From positions 1 to 64,000 of the forward strand of contig NZ_JAMOIM010000022.1 of NCBI RefSeq assembly GCF_026130545.1: a stretch of 64,000 nt of DNA, read 5' to 3'. Shown here piece after piece: positions 1 through 8,019 of the stretch (within the stretch, counting starts at the first letter, position 1; each line of letters begins with the position of its first letter). The stretch is from Lichenifustis flavocetrariae. Its GTDB lineage: Bacteria; Pseudomonadota; Alphaproteobacteria; Rhizobiales; Beijerinckiaceae. Position numbers and translations under genes: made by a program. The notes beneath the pieces are model-generated. The model worked only from the letters and a program-made list of their open reading frames with translations. It was not told the DNA's origin and did no database searches.

Positions 1-108
1 CTGGCTGGGGAACCCGTCCACGCCATGGACATCGCCGCCATGGCGGCGATCCTGGTCGGGGTCGGCGTCCTGCAATCAGGGCGACGCCTGTCGGCGAGAG
101 ACCTCTGA
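1..108 (+). CDS. EamA/DMT-family transporter, C-terminal end
   Basis: The first 35 codons of the window, ending at a TGA at 106-108, read as the last transmembrane helix and tail of a drug/metabolite transporter. The segment GEPVHAMDIAAMAAILVGVG matches the closing motif of EamA proteins, in which GEP precedes the tenth helix. The rest of the gene lies outside the window, so the substrate is unknown. The open frame and helix composition are visible; the family is inferred from this short motif. Confidence 0.6.
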   Translation: MAGEPVHAMDIAAMAAILVGVGVLQSGRRLSARDL

Positions 109-222
109 CATATCCCTCCTGCACCACATACTTGGACAAGGCTCGTCCATGCCCGACCCGGTCGCAATGGTATCGCCGGGTCGACCGGCCTTGAGCCGGC
201 AAAGCCGTGCGCTCTAGGAGAG

Positions 223-247
223 ATGCCGGGGGCGTGAGCCCCCGCAT
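223..247. terminator. GC hairpin between two converging genes
   Basis: ATGC-c-GGGGGC, loop GTGA, then GCCCCC-GCAT forms a ten-pair stem with one bulge. It lies four bases past the stop of the SDR gene on the minus strand and about 115 bases past the EamA gene on the plus strand, where a bidirectional terminator would be expected. There is no strong T run on either side. Confidence 0.45.
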
Positions 248-250
248 CGA

Positions 251-991
251 TCAGGCGTTCGCGCCGCCGTCGACGGTCAGCGCCGTCCCGGTGATGTACT
301 GGGCCTTCGGGCCCGCCAGGAACGCCACCATGTTTCCGATGTCCTCGACCTTGCCGTATCGGCCCAGGGCGGTGATCGACCGGAGCGTCTCGCCGAACGG
401 CCCGTGGGCCGGGTTCATGTCGGTGTCGATGGAGCCGGGCTGCACGACGTTGACCGTGATGTCGCGCGGACCGAGTTCCCGGGCCAACCCCTGGCTGAAG
501 GCGGTCAGCGCGGACTTGGACAACGCGTAGACGGGAAGTCCCGCGCCCCCGGGAACCTTGTCGGCGAAGAAGCTGCCGATGTTGATGATGCGGCCACCTT
601 GACCGAGGTGCGGGATGGCGGCCTTGCTCGCCACGACCGGCGCCCGGACGTTGACGTTCAGGAGCGCGTCGATGTCCTCCAGTGACATGTCCGCGACGGT
701 GGACAGCCGGAGGATGCCGGCGTTGTTGACCAGAATGTCGAGGCCGCCGAGCTTCTCGACGGCCGTCGCGATCGACGCCTGCACGGCGGTGACGTCCGCG
801 TTGTCGGCCTGGATCGCCACGGCGCGCCGGCCCAGCGCCTCGATGGCGCGGACCACCTCCGCCGCGGCGTCGGCCGACTTCTCGTAGGTGATGGCGACGT
901 CCGCCCCTTCGGCGGCCAAAACCTTCGCGATACCCGCGCCGATGCCTCTGCTGGCGCCCGTGACGAGGGCGCGTTTTCCCGTGAGTGTCAT
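251..991 (-). CDS. SDR-family oxidoreductase
   Basis: A 246-residue classical short-chain dehydrogenase/reductase. The dinucleotide motif TGASRGIG is near residue 10, NNAG near 90, and the catalytic Ser and YALSK Tyr-Lys follow. The C-terminus ends in the usual TVDGGANA. Start chosen at 991 because an AAGGGG-type ribosome site lies just upstream and MTLTGKRALVTG is the normal family beginning; an in-frame extension to 1213 would cross the promoter and run into the divergent regulator. The divergent TetR gene and two operator-like palindromes in between suggest that regulator controls it. Substrate unknown. Confidence 0.9.
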   Translation of the reverse strand: MTLTGKRALVTGASRGIGAGIAKVLAAEGADVAITYEKSADAAAEVVRAIEALGRRAVAIQADNADVTAVQASIATAVEKLGGLDILVNNAGILRLSTVADMSLEDIDALLNVNVRAPVVASKAAIPHLGQGGRIINIGSFFADKVPGGAGLPVYALSKSALTAFSQGLARELGPRDITVNVVQPGSIDTDMNPAHGPFGETLRSITALGRYGKVEDIGNMVAFLAGPKAQYITGTALTVDGGANA

Positions 992-1001
992 CGTCTTACC
1001 C

Positions 1002-1025
1002 CTTATGTGCTGATCGACACATAAG
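1002..1025. promoter_or_regulatory. Palindromic operator candidate, site 1
   Basis: CTTATGTG-CTGATCGA-CACATAAG is a perfect 8-bp inverted repeat with an 8-bp spacer. It sits just upstream of the SDR start codon at 991, in the SDR/TetR divergent region. The core TGCTGATCGACACA recurs at 1058-1080. It is a likely binding site for the adjacent TetR regulator. Confidence 0.6.
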
Positions 1026-1057
1026 TCGCTAAACCGATTGATCCGGGCGGTCAACGG

Positions 1058-1080
1058 TTTTATGCTGATCGTCACAAAAG
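1058..1080. promoter_or_regulatory. Palindromic operator candidate, site 2
   Basis: TTTTATGCTGATCGTCACAAAAG is an imperfect copy of the 1002-1025 palindrome sharing ATGCTGATCG-[AT]-CACA. It lies directly upstream of the TetR start at 1089, as expected for an autoregulated repressor. Confidence 0.5.
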
Positions 1081-1088
1081 GAAGGGTC

Positions 1089-1691
1089 ATGACGACGATC
1101 GGGCGGCCAAGGGAGTTCGATCGCGACGCGGCGCTGAAGGCCGCCATGCTCGTCTTCTGGCGCAAGGGCTTCCTCGCGACCTCGATGAACGATCTCTGCG
1201 ATGCAATGGGCATTCGCTCGCCGAGCCTCTATGCCGCCTTCGGCAGCAAGGAGGATCTCTACCGCGCCGCCATGGAAAACTACGTCGAGACGATCGTGCC
1301 GCTGGTCTGGGGTCCGCTCGCGGATGGACCCACCGCGCGCGCCGGCGTCGAGGGCTTCCTGCTGGCGGCCGTCAAGCTGCTGCCCGAATGCGGCGCTGTG
1401 CCGGGCGGCTGCATGGCGACCCTGGCCGCCCTCGGCGAGGACATGCCTGGCACGATCCCGGACATCGTGAGAAGCGGCCGGGTTCAGTGCCTGGAGATGC
1501 TACGGACCCGGTTGAATGGAGCCGTGGCAACAGGCGAACTGCCGGCCTCGACAGGTGTCGAGCGCTGGAGCCGGTTCTATCTCGGCGTCTATCAGGGGAT
1601 GGCCGTCCAGGCGCGCGACGGCGCGACCTCGGCCGATCTGAAGGGGATCGCGGAGACGGCCATGGACGCGTGGCCCGGCCAGGGGCGATGA
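1089..1691 (+). CDS. TetR/AcrR-family transcriptional regulator
   Basis: A 200-residue TetR regulator. The N-terminal helix-turn-helix covers roughly residues 10-55 (GRPREFDRDAALKAAMLVFW, then SPSLYAAFGSKEDLYRAA). A C-terminal ligand domain follows, including a conserved Cys-containing segment PGGCMATLAAL. Start set at 1089 because GGAAGGG precedes it; the longer frame to 1038 would read through the operator. Divergent from an SDR gene with shared palindromes, so it probably represses both itself and the SDR. Ligand unknown. Confidence 0.88.
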   Translation: MTTIGRPREFDRDAALKAAMLVFWRKGFLATSMNDLCDAMGIRSPSLYAAFGSKEDLYRAAMENYVETIVPLVWGPLADGPTARAGVEGFLLAAVKLLPECGAVPGGCMATLAALGEDMPGTIPDIVRSGRVQCLEMLRTRLNGAVATGELPASTGVERWSRFYLGVYQGMAVQARDGATSADLKGIAETAMDAWPGQGR

Positions 1692-1692
1692 T

Positions 1693-1934
1693 TCAGGCCG
1701 CACATCCCGGATGAGGTTGCGTGTAGCGCTCCGTCTGCGCCGGAAAAGCCGCGAGCTTCGACCGAGGACGCGACGGACGAGATCGCCACCGCAGTTCGGA
1801 CAGCAACCGCCCAGCCTGTTCTCCACGCAGTCGGCGCAGAACGTGCATTCGAACGTACAGATGCGTGCGCGAGGGTCGCCGTTCGGCAAGTCGCAATCAC
1901 AACACTCGCAATTTAGACGCAGAACCAGTGGCAT
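1693..1934 (-). pseudogene. DUF1272 zinc-ribbon protein, frameshifted
   Basis: The N-terminus MPLVLRLNCECCDCDLPNGD followed by ICTFECTFCADC and CPNCGGDLVRR is a clear DUF1272 protein, a small cysteine-rich family of about 75-90 residues and unknown role. After GGDLVRR at about 1762 the frame is lost: the reading frame that keeps family character (PRSKLAAFPAQTERYTQPHP) is offset by one base and stops at 1693, whereas the uninterrupted frame runs on unrelated sequence into the 3' end of the TetR gene. The gene therefore has a one-base frameshift near 1758-1764, or the sequence has an error there. Convergent with the TetR gene. Confidence 0.7.
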
Positions 1935-2188
1935 AGCGTCGGCTCCAATGTCGGGACGATCGTAGTCCACCCTCCCATCGCCGTTCCAGAGCCGCTTCGC
2001 GCGGCTAATAAGAATTGCCACGTCCAGGAATTCGGGTCGTCTCAGCACAAGCCGCTATGGCGCCGAGCTCGTGGAGCCCGGATGTTGCCCTCCTGGCGCC
2101 AACGGGATCGTCGGTCGCACCCAACTCGACCAGGAACCGCCACACGGGCGCGGCATCGTCAAACATGCCAGACGCCGCGGCGCGAGCG

Positions 2189-2944
2189 CTACGTGAGGTT
2201 CAAACCTCCATCCGAGAGCAAGATCTCCCCGGTAAGATAGTCCGACGCCGCCAGCAGTGCGACGGCCTGGGCGATGTCCTCCGGCTTGGCAGCCCGGCGC
2301 ATGGGCGACCGCTCCCGCCAGAGCGCCTGGGCGGCAGTCCAATCGGCTGTCAGGGGTGTATCCACCAACCCGGGAGCAACGGCATTCACCCGAATGTCCG
2401 GAGCCAACGATACGGCGAGCAGACGGGTCATGTGGTTCAACGCCGCCTTAGATGCGGCATAGGGGATCGATGCGCCCTTGGGTCTGACCCCGGCGTGCGA
2501 GCTGATGTTGACAACACAGGCTGAACGACCTCGCCGCGCGGCGTCCCGCAAAGCGGGTTCGGCTTCTGCCACGAGGCGGAACGGCGCCACCACGTTGACC
2601 TCGTGCAACTCGTGCCAGACGGCCGGCGAGGCGGCATTGAGATCGGCGTGAGGGATGACCTGGCTGATGCCTGCGTTGTTGACCAAAACATCGAGGCGGC
2701 CCCAGCGGGCGATGGCCTGCCGCACCAGCCTGACCCTGTCGGCGTCATCGGCCAGATCGGCCTGGACGTATGCGGCCTTCCCGAGTTCGGCGGCTAGCGC
2801 GTGTCCCGTCTCCGCAGAACTGCGCGAGTGCAACACGACCGCGTAGCCATCACTGGACAGCCGACGAGCGATCGCCGCCCCGATGCCGGACGTGGACCCG
2901 GTCACGAGGGCGACGGGCGGCTCATCATCAGGGGCTTGACTCAA
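2189..2944 (-). CDS. SDR-family oxidoreductase
   Basis: A 251-residue short-chain dehydrogenase with TGSTSGIG near residue 15, DVLVNNAG near 85, the catalytic ISS and YAASK motifs, and the terminal LSDGGLNLT. It resembles 3-oxoacyl-ACP reductase-like and sugar dehydrogenase SDRs, but substrate cannot be read from sequence. Monocistronic: about 250 bp separate it from the DUF1272 gene downstream, and a long non-coding gap precedes it. Confidence 0.88.
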   Translation of the reverse strand: MSQAPDDEPPVALVTGSTSGIGAAIARRLSSDGYAVVLHSRSSAETGHALAAELGKAAYVQADLADDADRVRLVRQAIARWGRLDVLVNNAGISQVIPHADLNAASPAVWHELHEVNVVAPFRLVAEAEPALRDAARRGRSACVVNISSHAGVRPKGASIPYAASKAALNHMTRLLAVSLAPDIRVNAVAPGLVDTPLTADWTAAQALWRERSPMRRAAKPEDIAQAVALLAASDYLTGEILLSDGGLNLT

Positions 2945-3394
2945 GTTCTATCCTCCATTCTGCGGCCATACGGTCTCGGACCCAACAGCGAACGCGCGAT
3001 CGCCGCAATGGTCCAACGCGCGGCGCCGTCGTCGGCTTCGGATGCCAGAGTTAGCGCGTCCAGAGGCAGACATTCAGGGCGGCCTGCTTCGGGTCGATTG
3101 TTGCCATTCCGTGATACGAAGCGGCGTCTCAAACAAGCTTGAGACTCACGACCCCGGTTGCAGAACCCGTCACTGTTCGACAGGACCACGATGGGCCGTG
3201 ACTTGCTGTTACGGAAAGGCTGGAGGGTCTGAAAGATTCAGACAAGGGATCTTTGGCGCCTTCCGCCTTCAGGCTGGGTCAGCCAATGCACGCAGCGTTG
3301 CGAAGGCTTGGTCAAGGTGTCCCCCGAGACGCTGCTGCATCAACTCGTTCCCGACCAACGCCCGTTAGGCATTACATGCGGATCATGGTCGAAG
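2945..3394. other. Non-coding gap of about 450 bp
   Basis: No convincing gene on either strand. It separates an SDR (minus) from a histidine kinase (plus), so it should hold two divergent promoters. The only structure noticed is a 7-bp inverted repeat, GTCTCAA-N6-TTGAGAC at 3126-3145, whose role is unknown. Confidence 0.5.
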
Positions 3395-5513
3395 ATGTTA
3401 TCCAGACGCATCAGCGATGACGCATCATCTTTCACGTTCTTGATCGGTGGCGGCGCAATAGGCGCACTGATGCGTTCGCGGGATTGGTCCACGTCGCCGC
3501 TCGGCGACCCCGGGACATGGCCCGCGCCGCTTCGCATGACCGTCAGCCTGATGCTCGGTTCCGCGTTCCCGATGTTCGTGGCCTGGGGGCCCGACCTGGG
3601 GTTCCTCTACAACGACGCCTACGTCGACGTCCTTGGCGGAAAGCACCCGGATGCGCTCGGGCGCCCCTTTCAGGCGATCTGGGCCGAGATCTGGCCCGAC
3701 ATCGAGCCCCTGGTCCGGAGAGCCATGGCTGGCGAGGCCACGTTCGCGGAGGACCTGCCCCTTTGCATGCAGCGGAAGGGTTTCGAGGAAGACACGTGGT
3801 TCACGTTCTCCTACTCGCCCGTTCGCGACGAGGACGGCGTCGTTCAGGGCATGTTCTGCACCTGCACCGAGACCACGGCGCGCGTCCACGCCGAGGAGGC
3901 CGTGAAGCGGCGGGAGGACGAGCTGCGCGAACTGAACGCGACGCTCGAACAGCAGGTCGCCGAGCGGACCGAGCAGCTCAGGCTCTACGGCGACATCATA
4001 CAAGCGTCCGGCGCACCCATCTGCGCCTTCGACACCGATTTCCGCCTGATCACGTTCAACCGGGCACACAGCGACGAATTCTACCGGATCTTCGCCCACC
4101 GCGTTCAAATCGGCGAGGTCTTCGCGGACCTCTTTCCCCCGACCAAGCGACGGTGATGAGGGGCTTCATGGCCCGCGCCCTTGCTGCGGAGGCCTACATC
4201 GTCGCTGAGGAGTTCGGCGACCCCGATCTAGCAAAGCCCCGCTGGAAGGTGTCCTACTCGCCCCTACGGGACAGGGACGGTCGGATCATCGGCGCGTTCC
4301 ACTACGCCCGGGATATCTCCGCTCGGCTCCGAGCGGAAGTCGAACTCGCGGCCACGCAGGACGCGCTGCGCCAGTCCCAAAAGATGGAGGCCATCGGTCA
4401 GCTCACGGGCGGGGTCACCCACGACTTCAACAACCTGCTCACGGTCATCAAGTCGTCCACCGACCTGCTGAAGCGGCCAAGCCTTCCGCCGGAGCGTGCC
4501 GCACGGTACGTTGGAGCAATCTCCGCCAGCGTGAACCGCGCCGCCAAATTAACCGGTCAGATGCTCGCCTTCGCGCGTCGACAATCTCTGAAGCCCACGA
4601 AGTTTTCCGCCTGCGACAGCGTCCGGGCGCTGTCGGGCATGTTGGGTACCCTCATCGGTTCGCGCACCGACATCGGGACCGACCTGCCGGAGGAAACCTG
4701 CTTGGTCAACGCCGACCCCAACCAGTTCGACACGGCGCTCATAAACATAGTCATCAACGCGCGTGACGCGATGGACGGCGGGGGGCGGCTCACCGTCGCC
4801 GTCAGGGCCGTCGAGGAGATGCCGGCAGTGAGGACCCATTCCGGGGTTCCGGGCGAGTTCGTGGCCGTGTCCGTCAGCGACACCGGCATCGGCATTCCCG
4901 AGGAGAACCTCGGGAGGATCTTCGAACCGTTCTTCACCACCAAGGGCGTCGGCAAGGGGACCGGTTTTGGGCACAGCCAAGTGTTCGGGTTCGCCAAGCA
5001 GTCGGGCGGCGATGTAATCGTCAAAAGCGAGGTCGGGTCGGGCTCGACCTTCACGCTCTACCTAGCGCGCGTGGCCGGTGGGGAGCGGTCGGTGGATACG
5101 CAGGAACCCGAGCCGCTGATCGACCGTCACGGGACGTTCATTCTTGTCGTCGAGGACAATCCGGACGTTGGCACCTTCGCGGTCCAAACACTCGAAGACC
5201 TGGGCTACCGCACCGTGCTGGCGAAGGACGCTTCGGAAGCCTTGGCCGAGCTGGCGAAGGACGCCGACCGTTTCGACGTGGTGTTCACCGACGTTGTGAT
5301 GCCCGGCATGAACGACATAGACTTGGCGCACAGGATCCGCGACGAGCATCCCGACCTGCCGTTGCTGCTCGCCTCCGGCTACAGTCACGTGCTGTCACAG
5401 AATGGAACTTACGGGTTCGAATTGCTGCATAAGCCTATTCGGTCGAGCAGCTATCCCGACTCCTGCACAAGGTCGCGACGTGGCAGCGGCGCATGCGGAT
5501 CATGGGCCATTAG
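3395..5513 (+). pseudogene. PAS hybrid sensor histidine kinase/response regulator with two frameshifts
   Basis: Read across two one-base corrections this is a complete soluble hybrid kinase: two PAS-like domains split by a short coiled coil (LNATLEQQVAERTEQL), a HisKA domain ([15 protein letters not shown], phospho-His in HDFNN), a HATPase domain (NIVINARDAMDGGG, DTGIGIPEENLG, GTGFG) and a C-terminal receiver (VVEDNPDVG; phospho-Asp in VFTDVVMPG). The first frame ends at 4156 after DLFPP; adding one C in the C run at 4136-4140 restores family sequence. A second lost base near 5433 replaces the receiver end; the corrected frame reads SVEQLSRLLHKVATWQRR and stops at 5513. Both lesions are single-base deletions at C runs. 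Start at 3395 is tentative. Confidence 0.8.
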
Positions 5514-5747
5514 TAGGAGGCGCCCACCGCGTTGAGAAAGCGCTTGGCCGCCAGGTTGAAGACGGCCGTGGGCTCGGTCCTGGCAGTGTCGATCGTCCGG
5601 GCCTCGCGCACCGCCGCGAAGCCGATCGACATGGTGACTTATGGTCGTCAACGCCGATCACGCGTTGAGTTTGCACAAACGCTCCTTGTCGGCCTCGATC
5701 GCATCCGCGATCCGTTCGAACCGCTGCAACCGATCTTTCGTCGTCAT
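5510..5747 (-). pseudogene. dhaL: dhaL remnant (dihydroxyacetone kinase ATP-binding subunit)
   Basis: Thirty-two bases downstream of the SorC-DhaK gene, an ATG at 5747 begins MTTKDRLQRFERIADAIEAD, the normal start of DhaL. The frame stops after 29 codons at 5658, but the other frames continue DhaL homology: V-I-G-x-D-D-H (the metal-binding loop), VTMSIGFAAVREAR, then PTAVFNLAAKRFLNAVGAS. At least two small deletions break the frame, and all homology stops at about 5515, directly against the 3' end of the kinase gene. Only about 80 of roughly 210 residues remain, so the ATP-binding partner of DhaK is lost at this locus. Confidence 0.75.
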
Positions 5748-5779
5748 AGGGGGCATCCAGGGTGTCGCCGCCGTCTGGC

Positions 5780-7867
5780 TCAGCCGGCGCGGAACATCGC
5801 GCAGTCGCAGGGATGGTCGAGCAGCGGGGTGAGTTCGTCGTCGAGTAGCATCAGGGTGATCGAGGCGCCCGCCATCTCCAGCGAGGTGCAATAGGGCCCG
5901 ACCCAGGAGGCATGGATGCCGATGCCTTGCGCGTCGAGCCGTTGCTTGACGCGCCGCTGCAGCAAATAGAGCTCCATGAGCGGCGTGGAGCCGAGCGAAT
6001 TGATCAGCACCGCGACCTTGTCGCCGCTCCTGGCCGGCATCTCGGTGAAGATGCGGTCCATGATGTCGTCGGTCACCGCATCCGCCGTCTTCAGCGTCTC
6101 TCGCGAGACGCCGGGCTCCCCGTGGATGCCCAGCCCGACCTCCATCTCGTCGTCGCCGATCTCGAAGTTCGGCGTCAGCGTCTGCGGCAACGAGCAGGGG
6201 CTGAGCGCCACGCTCACGGTGAAGGTACGGTCGTTGGCGTGCCGGGCGACGCGCTCGCATTCGTCGAGGCTCTTCATCATGTCGGCCGCCGCGCCGGTGA
6301 CCTTGAACACGAAGAAGTTGCCGGCCACGCCGCGACGCTTTTCGCGCTGGTCGCGCGGGGCCGAGGTGACGTCGTCGGTGGTGACCACAATGCGGGCCTC
6401 CAGATCGTTCATGCTGGCCAGTTCAGCCGCCATCCCGAAATTCATGACGTCGCCGGCGTAATTGCCGAACACGAACAGCACGCCCTTGCCGCCATCGACC
6501 GCCTTGGCGCATTCGACGATCGGGTCGGGCGTCGGCGAGGCGAAGACGTTGCCGACCGCGCAGGCGTCGGCGAGGCCGCGCCCGACAAAACCGAGGAACG
6601 TCGGCTCGTGGCCCGAGCCGCCGCCGACGACCAGACCTACCTTGCCCGGCCGCGGCCCGTCGACCGCAACCAGCGAGCGGGGCGAATGCGGCAGGAGCCT
6701 GACGTGTCTTGGATGGGCGGCGACCACGCCCTCCAGCATCTCCTCGATGATGGTCCTGGCATCGTTGACGAGTTTCTTGGTCTTCACGCCCGACCCTTCC
6801 GGTTCTGTCGAGATCGATACGAGACCGTTCCGGTTGAAGATTTGCGGCGCGCCATCAGCCTTGAGCACGCCGCCCGCTGTCGCGGCATCCGTCACTAGCA
6901 CCGTGGCGTGGCCGCCACGCAGGCACGCAAGGATCGCGGCAACCTTGTCGAGGCCTCCCGCCACCGCGATCCGCACCTTGATGGCGCCGAACTCCGCAAG
7001 AGTCAGCCCGAGTATCCGCTCGTCCTGGGGACCGTTCAGGGGCACGCCGTCCTGGTCGATGAAGCGCCCGGCGATCGCGGCGGTGGCGCGCTGGGCGAGC
7101 AGCATCTTCATCGATGCGGCATCGACCTGGCCGCTTGCGAACACGAGGCTGTCGCGGCGCATGTTGCAGACGCCGAAGATCAGCTTGTCCGCTCGCCGAA
7201 TGAGATCAAATCGCTCGCGAACGACGGGTTCGGCCCACATCATGTCGCGCACGACCGGCGTCGAGACGAGCGCCGGCGCAGCCAGCGTGATGCAGCGGGC
7301 GCCGAGCGCGGCGGCCAGCCGGCTCGCGCAATCCTCGGGCGAAAAGTCGACAGCCACCTGCGTGCCGCCCGTCGCCTGCACGACCGACAGGTCGGGCAAT
7401 CCGAGCCGGCGGCCGATGTGATCGGCCACGCTCATCATCGTCCGGCTCCAGGCGACCCCGAGCGTGTCGCCCGCCCGCAGCAAGTTGCGCAACACGCCGC
7501 CCCCCGCCTCGCCGAGGCGATCCATCAGCGGGCGACCACCGTTGCCGCCGGGGATCACGACGCAGTCGCTTAGCCCGAAATGCTGCTTCAGGGCCTGAGC
7601 GGTTTCCGTCGCGCGAAGGCGGTCTTGATCGATGCTGACCTGCACGATGCCACGGGCGCGAGCCTCGGCGAGATAATTGTTCACGGTCGTGCGCGACACG
7701 CCCATGACCGAGGCGATGTCGTTCTGGGTCAGTCCGTCCTGGACATAGAGCCAGCCGGCCCACACCAACGGGTCGTCCTGATATCGCAGGGGCACGGGAT
7801 GCGGCTGCAAGGCCTCCTCACCGGGTGCGTTTGCCGCCCTTTTCGTCGTTCTTTTCGTCATTGACAT
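5780..7867 (-). CDS. SorC-type sugar-binding regulator fused to DhaK
   Basis: A single 695-residue frame joins two full domains. Residues 1-340 are a SorC/DeoR-type regulator: an N-terminal helix-turn-helix (GLTQNDIASVMGVSRTTVNN) and a sugar-phosphate sensor domain closing with ATVLVTDAATAGGVL. Residues 360-695 are a DhaK dihydroxyacetone kinase subunit, with PGKVGLVVGGGSGHEPTF, NYAGDVMNF and GLGIHGEPG; His582 in the last motif corresponds to the residue that holds the dihydroxyacetone-type substrate covalently. DhaK needs a DhaL partner for ATP, and the adjacent dhaL is a remnant. It diverges from the sugar transport operon, which it probably controls. The start codon at 7867 lies inside an inverted repeat. 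Confidence 0.88.
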   Translation of the reverse strand: MSMTKRTTKRAANAPGEEALQPHPVPLRYQDDPLVWAGWLYVQDGLTQNDIASVMGVSRTTVNNYLAEARARGIVQVSIDQDRLRATETAQALKQHFGLSDCVVIPGGNGGRPLMDRLGEAGGGVLRNLLRAGDTLGVAWSRTMMSVADHIGRRLGLPDLSVVQATGGTQVAVDFSPEDCASRLAAALGARCITLAAPALVSTPVVRDMMWAEPVVRERFDLIRRADKLIFGVCNMRRDSLVFASGQVDAASMKMLLAQRATAAIAGRFIDQDGVPLNGPQDERILGLTLAEFGAIKVRIAVAGGLDKVAAILACLRGGHATVLVTDAATAGGVLKADGAPQIFNRNGLVSISTEPEGSGVKTKKLVNDARTIIEEMLEGVVAAHPRHVRLLPHSPRSLVAVDGPRPGKVGLVVGGGSGHEPTFLGFVGRGLADACAVGNVFASPTPDPIVECAKAVDGGKGVLFVFGNYAGDVMNFGMAAELASMNDLEARIVVTTDDVTSAPRDQREKRRGVAGNFFVFKVTGAAADMMKSLDECERVARHANDRTFTVSVALSPCSLPQTLTPNFEIGDDEMEVGLGIHGEPGVSRETLKTADAVTDDIMDRIFTEMPARSGDKVAVLINSLGSTPLMELYLLQRRVKQRLDAQGIGIHASWVGPYCTSLEMAGASITLMLLDDELTPLLDHPCDCAMFRAG

Positions 7868-7892
7868 TTTTCAGGTTGCCTTGAAATATGTC
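7863..7892. promoter_or_regulatory. Inverted repeat at the SorC-DhaK start codon
   Basis: GACATTTTTCA-N8-TGAAATATGTC is an 11-bp inverted repeat with one mismatch. It overlaps the proposed start codon of the regulator gene and lies in the divergent region shared with the transport operon. It is a candidate autoregulatory operator. Confidence 0.5.
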
Positions 7893-8019
7893 TAAACGAC
7901 AATTTGACGCAATGGGTGTCGCAGCGGGATTATTTGCTGCACCGCACCAAACGTCAGAGACGAAACCGGTCTTTAGCCGGGTCGGACAGTCGCCAATGTG
8001 CGACATCGGGAGGGAAGCG

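Noticed and set aside
3126-3145. GTCTCAA-N6-TTGAGAC as an operator for the histidine kinase
   Set aside because: Isolated 7-bp repeat, 250 bases from the gene, with no second copy or matching regulator.
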